Positions 60,068 to 64,000 of a stretch of 64,000 nucleotides of DNA are shown here, piece by piece. This stretch comes from Dyella_B nitratireducens (GTDB lineage: Bacteria; Pseudomonadota; Gammaproteobacteria; Xanthomonadales; Rhodanobacteraceae), in assembly GCF_049532905.1 (NCBI RefSeq), contig NZ_CP064032.1:2914001-2978000 (forward strand), in the 5' to 3' direction. Both the position numbers and the translations under genes were made by a program. Within the stretch, counting starts at the first letter, position 1. Each line of letters starts with the position of its first letter. The notes under the pieces were generated by a model that worked only from the letters and a program-made list of their open reading frames with translations, had not been told where the DNA came from and did not search any database.

Positions 60068-61162
60068 CTATGCCTCATAGCTGATAATTTCGACATCTCT
60101 TTGCGGGGCCTCACACAGTTCCGCAAATTCCTTAGATTGCAAATAATCAGCAAAATGAACCTTCTTACTGTCGCCCACTGAATAATCACTACGTCCCGTC
60201 AGCAACAGCGATGTCATGGCTTGAAGCAGGGGCATCTGAGGAAGTTTCTCCTCGACAAATAGAAATTGACCTTGTTGATTGACCTCAAGGAATTGCACAT
60301 TGCCATGCAAATCCATCACGAGATCGATGAAGCCAATCGACAGCCCCATTTCTCGCATAAAACGGTGTATCTGATCCTCCACAGCCTCTGGCAAAGTGAA
60401 CTCTTCTACCAGGACATCCTCGTCAAGAATGTGCGGTCGCCAATCCATATAGGTCGGCCCTGTGTTGCGCAGGATCTTTGCCGAAAATATCTGATCGCCA
60501 AGCACGGCTACGCGTATGTCGAACTCCTTTTCGATATATCTCTGATAAATGCTGGGGCATATGGCAACGGCGCGGTCATTTATTTCTGTATATTGATCAA
60601 GAAGCGCAACACTGATTCTGTGGGTTTCTCTCGTTGAGCGACTTTCCCAGACATGGCCAATAAAAGTCTTCAGTACCACTTTCCCCCAACGATCGATCAA
60701 GTCGCGGACATCCTCCGCGTCATTGGAGAAAAATGTCTCAGGAAAGGACAGGCCTACCTTATGAGCCGCCTTCAGCTGAAATAATTTGTTCTCGGCGCGG
60801 GCGGCAAATAAAGGTTGATTCAACCATAGCGCATTGGCCATCTCATGCGGAACGGCAAAGGCATTCTGATCAAATGCATCCCATTGTTGAGTCACAAAGA
60901 GTCTATCTTCGGGCACGCAATCACTCGCATCTGGCACTGTGGTATAGCGATTCCAGACCGCACTCACCGTACCCGAGGAAAAGGTTTTGCTCTCTGGATG
61001 GATGCCCGTGCCATCAGCTCTAAAGGAGTACTTCATCGCAGGGTTGAATCGCAGAGATGGCCCCCATAGCACTTGAGCTCCATTCTGCTTCAACGACCAC
61101 GCAATCGCACCCGCATGAGCGTCATTAGTTAGCGCAAAGATGACTACTTTTGATGAGGCCAT
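60068..61162 (-). CDS. Graspetide-type ATP-grasp peptide ligase
   Basis: This 364-aa enzyme resembles the ATP-grasp ligases (MvdC/MvdD, RimK-like) that join Ser/Thr/Lys side chains to Asp/Glu in graspetides. Seen: KVVIFALTNDAHAGAIAWSL at the start, LFQLKAAHKVGLSFPETFFS, KVVLKTFIGHVWE with an ATP lysine, DIRVAVLGDQIFSAKI, IDLVMDLHGNVQFLEVNQQG with the metal-binding Glu and Asn, and QFLFVEEKLPQ. The start is ATG 61162 after GAGGTGA; TTG 61168 is possible. The precursor gene lies 139 bp upstream on the same strand, with a hairpin between. Macrocyclisation is inferred. Confidence 0.85.
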   Translation of the reverse strand: MASSKVVIFALTNDAHAGAIAWSLKQNGAQVLWGPSLRFNPAMKYSFRADGTGIHPESKTFSSGTVSAVWNRYTTVPDASDCVPEDRLFVTQQWDAFDQNAFAVPHEMANALWLNQPLFAARAENKLFQLKAAHKVGLSFPETFFSNDAEDVRDLIDRWGKVVLKTFIGHVWESRSTRETHRISVALLDQYTEINDRAVAICPSIYQRYIEKEFDIRVAVLGDQIFSAKILRNTGPTYMDWRPHILDEDVLVEEFTLPEAVEDQIHRFMREMGLSIGFIDLVMDLHGNVQFLEVNQQGQFLFVEEKLPQMPLLQAMTSLLLTGRSDYSVGDSKKVHFADYLQSKEFAELCEAPQRDVEIISYEA

Positions 61163-61212
61163 GATCAACTATCACCTCGATGCGATGCCTGACGGCAGTG
61201 TAAGCAATAAAT

Positions 61213-61240
61213 AGCCCGCCAACCGTCAGGGTGGCGGGCT
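61213..61240 (-). terminator. Intra-operon hairpin between precursor and ligase
   Basis: AGCCCGCCA and TGGCGGGCT form a perfect 9-bp stem in the 139-bp spacer, followed on the minus strand by ATTTATT. It is probably a partial terminator or mRNA-end hairpin, giving more precursor than enzyme. Confidence 0.7.
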
Positions 61241-61301
61241 AGTGTTTCGAACGACTGATAAGACACGGAATCAAGTCGTTACTTTCTTCCGGTCCCGCAA
61301 T

Positions 61302-61469
61302 TTAATTGAGACCGCGCTCATAAATAGTGATAGTGAGGAAGTTTGCTTCCTTACTGTTCTGCAGCGACAGCTTATCGAGCTCGTCTTGCGACACAGTACG
61401 CGCAAGCAACCGACCCATTGGACGAGCAGCTTCTTCTGCAGCGCTTACACCCTCAATGTTCAATTCCAT
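61302..61469 (-). CDS. Graspetide precursor peptide (55 aa)
   Basis: The ATG at 61469 follows GGGAGAAC. The peptide has a short N-terminus (MELNIEGVSA), a helical leader at about 14-37 with RPMGRLLARTVSQDELDKLS that resembles leaders of ATP-grasp-modified peptides, and a tail from about 38: EANFLTITIYERGLN. The tail holds two Thr, a Glu before them and one after (LTITIYE), suitable for one or two ester macrocycles. No double-Gly cut site is present. Position upstream of the ligase and peptide size support the call; ring pattern is unknown. Confidence 0.75.
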   Translation of the reverse strand: MELNIEGVSAAEEAARPMGRLLARTVSQDELDKLSLQNSKEANFLTITIYERGLN

Positions 61470-61817
61470 AGCGGTTCTCCCATTTACGATGCGGAGCTTG
61501 TCAACGTGTTTTATGCCGCTCCGCGCCGACATAAAACGCGATACCAATACACCGGACGTGGTCCCATCGCAAGGGTTAACTCACTGAGTTGACGAGACCG
61601 GCCTGCATCGAAACAAACCTTAGTCACTGTAGTGAACCAAAAGTGGTATGGATATCACATATCCCACGGATATTCGCTACCCACACATCATATGGTGAAC
61701 CTACGTATCTCAGTTGTAGCGGCTGCCGTTATTTGCCGCTCCATGCAATGGTGCGACAGTCGGGCGTGCCATCGTGATGGCCATGACACGCCCGACATGT
61801 TGTATACGCTTTAGAAA
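61470..61817. other. Graspetide promoter region and flanking hairpin
   Basis: This 348-bp gap includes an imperfect inverted repeat GTTAACTCA-C-TGAGTTGAC (61575-61593), about 105 bp before the precursor start and a candidate operator. It also includes the GTCGGGCGTG hairpin copy 2. No gene. Confidence 0.5.
61759..61796. repeat. GTCGGGCGTG...CACGCCCGAC hairpin, copy 2
   Basis: This has the same arms as copy 1 at 55248, with a symmetric inner part (CCATCGTGATGG). It lies 21 bp past the stop of the glycosidase-like gene and could end its transcript. Confidence 0.75.
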
Positions 61818-63860
61818 TCAGTGAAGTGCTGTTGCCGCACTGGCGTCCTGAACATAGTAAGTGCCGGAACTCCAGTAGAGATTGTAGACGTCACCGTTGG
61901 CGCCGATATACGCCCAATGCTGCTCACCGGACGGCAGGATGAAGCTTGTCAACGCGCTGCTGGCGGCCTGCGGCGCTCCCGCCGAACCGCTAGCATCATC
62001 GACGTGATAAGCGTCGGCACCCCAATAAAGATTGTAGATGTGCCCATTGGCGCCAATGTATCCCCAGTGCTGCTCGCCGGATGGAAGCACGAAGCTTGTC
62101 AGTGAGCCACTCGAGGCCAGTGGCGCCCCCGCTGCGGCGGTGACATCGGCAATGTAATAAGAGCCAGCGCTCCAATAAAGGTCGTAAACGTTGCCGTTGG
62201 TACCGATATATGCCCAATGCTGTTGCCCGGACGGCAGAGTGAAGCTTGTTAACGCACCGCTGGCGGCCCGTGGTGCCCCCGTTGCGGCGCTGACATCAGC
62301 GACGTAATAAGAGCCGGCGCTCCAATAAAGGTCGTAAACGTCGCCATTGGTACCGATATATGCCCAATGCTGCTGACCGGACGGCAGGGTGAAGCTTGTT
62401 AACGCACCACTGGCGGCCTGCGGCGCTCCCGCCGAGCCACTAGCATCATCGACGTGATAAGCGCCGGCACCCCAATAAAGATTGTAAACATGCCCATTGG
62501 TGCCAATGTATCCCCAGTGCTGCTCACCGGACGACAACGCAAAGCTCGTCAACGCACCCGTGATGGCCGGTGGCGCCCCCGCTGCCGCACTGGCGTTGGC
62601 AACTGTATAACCCGCAGCAGCTGTCCAAGACAGGTTGTAAATATTGCCGTCAGTGCCAATAAAGCCCCAATGCTGCTCCCCAGAAGACAGCGTATAGCTA
62701 GTCAACGCGCCGCTGTCTGCTTTCTGCGCCTTTGTAACGGCACTGGCGTCGTCAACGAGGTACCCGGCGCTGGCGCTCCAATATAAATTGTAAACGTCAC
62801 CACTGGCACCGACGAAACCCCAGTGCTGTTGGCCCGAAGAAAGGACAAAGCTGGTAAGTGCTGCTCCGCAGAACAAGGCTGCCTCATTGGAAGCCGTGCA
62901 ACCTTGTGCCTTGATGCCAGCCCCTTCGGTTTCATACGTTGTCCGAAGTGTAGAAAGATCCCTGATTCCAAGGCATGTGCTGGTTGAAAACCAGACAAAA
63001 GGAGCGAGCCATACAACCTGCGAGTCGGATTGCATGGTCTGAAAAAAAGGTGTCGTGTCATTGATGCCCACGCAACCCTGCCCACTTTGAGCACCGGGAA
63101 CAATGATGATCTTCTTGCTCGGTGCATAGGATTTAAGCTCATTGAGGTGCGCATACCATTGCGAATCGCTATCCCCGTAGCTGTCGAAGCCTACCCAATC
63201 GAGAAGCCGCATTCCGCTGCTGATCTGATCGAACGATGTCGTCAGAATGGATGCGACCGGTAGCGAACTTGTATTGGCATTAGAGTGGATAGCATTGACG
63301 GCATTCGCCAAGGCTGGATTCGCCGTTCCATTCACATCGGAAAGGCAGGAGCTACCGAGATTCGGTTCGTCAACCAAATAAACCGCCGTCACGGTGCTTC
63401 GATCGGGGTCACCAGGAATCAGATAGCCCGTCTGCACCATGGTTTGAACCAAGCTTGACCACTCCTGCGATGCGGCCGGGTAGTTCTGCCAGCAAGAGGT
63501 GCTTCCCGCAGCGAGATTGAATAGGAATGGATACCCAGGAATGATGGCATGCACATGAGCTGCCTTCGCCTTGGCCAGTTCAGTCATGAGATACGCCAAG
63601 GAAGATGCCCTGCCAGCGTCGCTGGTATCGCCGGACCAACTCATTATCGCGTAAAGATTGATGTGCCCTTTCATTTCATCGAGGGCTACGGCCGGTGGAT
63701 TATTGGCGTCCGCATAATAGTAGCCATAGTATTTTTGGATGCTTTGTGCATAAGCGCTTGATGAAAACATGCACAGAACAACCAATATGGAACAAAGCAG
63801 TCGTTTTACAAACCGCTTCACTGGCGAACCATCCGTCTTTTTCTGTTCCGTCCCCTTCAT
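61818..63860 (-). CDS. Secreted glycosidase-like protein with seven lectin-type repeats
   Basis: This 680-aa protein starts at ATG 63860 after GGAGAG; the signal peptide ends AYAQ (about residue 39). Residues 40-330 look like a TIM-barrel domain of glycoside-hydrolase type (YYGYYYADANNPPAVALDEM, YLVDEPNLGSSC, LDWVGFDSYGDSDSQWYAHL). Residues 331-680 are seven units of about 48 residues with the pattern LTSF-LSSGEQHWGYIGTNG-VYNLYW, most like fucose-lectin or tectonin-type propeller blades. No known active-site signature is certain. The repeat DNA is itself repetitive, units 3-6 most alike. Likely role: binding and cutting of extracellular glycans. Confidence 0.8.
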   Translation of the reverse strand: MKGTEQKKTDGSPVKRFVKRLLCSILVVLCMFSSSAYAQSIQKYYGYYYADANNPPAVALDEMKGHINLYAIMSWSGDTSDAGRASSLAYLMTELAKAKAAHVHAIIPGYPFLFNLAAGSTSCWQNYPAASQEWSSLVQTMVQTGYLIPGDPDRSTVTAVYLVDEPNLGSSCLSDVNGTANPALANAVNAIHSNANTSSLPVASILTTSFDQISSGMRLLDWVGFDSYGDSDSQWYAHLNELKSYAPSKKIIIVPGAQSGQGCVGINDTTPFFQTMQSDSQVVWLAPFVWFSTSTCLGIRDLSTLRTTYETEGAGIKAQGCTASNEAALFCGAALTSFVLSSGQQHWGFVGASGDVYNLYWSASAGYLVDDASAVTKAQKADSGALTSYTLSSGEQHWGFIGTDGNIYNLSWTAAAGYTVANASAAAGAPPAITGALTSFALSSGEQHWGYIGTNGHVYNLYWGAGAYHVDDASGSAGAPQAASGALTSFTLPSGQQHWAYIGTNGDVYDLYWSAGSYYVADVSAATGAPRAASGALTSFTLPSGQQHWAYIGTNGNVYDLYWSAGSYYIADVTAAAGAPLASSGSLTSFVLPSGEQHWGYIGANGHIYNLYWGADAYHVDDASGSAGAPQAASSALTSFILPSGEQHWAYIGANGDVYNLYWSSGTYYVQDASAATALH

Positions 63861-64000
63861 TAGAGCTCTCCAATAGCAGTAGGTAGAAAAATGATGTGGT
63901 ACAGCTTAGCATTCAACGGTTATTACGCTGCCTGAAATGTATTCCCCAGAGATCCTTTAAGTGCAATCCAGCAACTGAAATCAAATACACTTATGACGAT
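63861..64000. other. Window end, no gene seen
   Basis: This holds the promoter region of the repeat protein. The last 100 bp are AT-rich with no recognisable coding start. Confidence 0.4.

Overview
This is a GC-rich proteobacterial chromosome segment. The gene content suggests a gammaproteobacterium of the Xanthomonadales, probably Rhodanobacteraceae (Dyella, Rhodanobacter or Luteibacter type). The signs are a FabV enoyl reductase, a secreted S53 peptidase, an XAC0095-like small protein, many LysR-controlled oxidoreductases and dense families of small palindromic repeats. The genus is an inference; the window holds no rRNA or tRNA gene to confirm it. About 60 genes or gene fragments are supported.

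Layout. 1-6.4 kb: small secreted proteins, an ExbD-like protein, a 2OG-Fe dioxygenase, an acid-phosphatase/phospholipase C-like phosphoesterase, and a divergent LysR/SDR pair. 6.5-13.9 kb: an unusual ferritin-like/[4Fe-4S]/double CDGSH fusion, FabV, a periplasmic propeller with a creatininase-like protein, and a GST. 13.9-17.8 kb: the most interesting locus, a split borosin RiPP system. It has a SonM-like alpha-N-methyltransferase and a separate precursor, with a diguanylate cyclase abutting the precursor and a divergent GIY-YIG-like gene. 17.9-31.8 kb: S53 peptidase, prohibitin-like protein, degenerate type II dehydroquinase, acetyltransferase, Mrr-like membrane nuclease, TPP enzyme, TPR-sulfotransferase, cupin, a YgiC/YgiB-type pair and a GGDEF protein. 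32-47 kb: secreted proteins, SDR/AraC, an MHYT-GGDEF-EAL protein, ThpR, a PhnZ-like HD protein, LysR/RidA, and a TetR regulon with twin operators. 47-60 kb: porin, GH29 fucosidase, M13 peptidase and small membrane or secreted proteins. 60-64 kb: a second RiPP candidate, a graspetide-type locus (55-aa precursor plus ATP-grasp ligase), next to a secreted glycosidase-like protein with seven lectin-like repeats.

Intergenic DNA is dominated by two repeat families. One is a REPIN-like paired hairpin (core GTAGGTTGGGGTGCAAACCC and its inverse): ten paired copies, some degenerate, plus one single unit, usually just after stop codons. The other is the CGTCATTCCGGCG family, in composite units up to about 290 bp. 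There is also a roughly 600-bp composite palindrome at 27.7-28.3 kb and a 323-bp tandem duplication at 42.3-42.9 kb. No transposase, RAYT, integrase or CRISPR array was seen.

Coordinates and starts were judged by eye from ribosome binding sites, signal peptides and family conventions. Functions rest on recalled family motifs, since no database search was possible.
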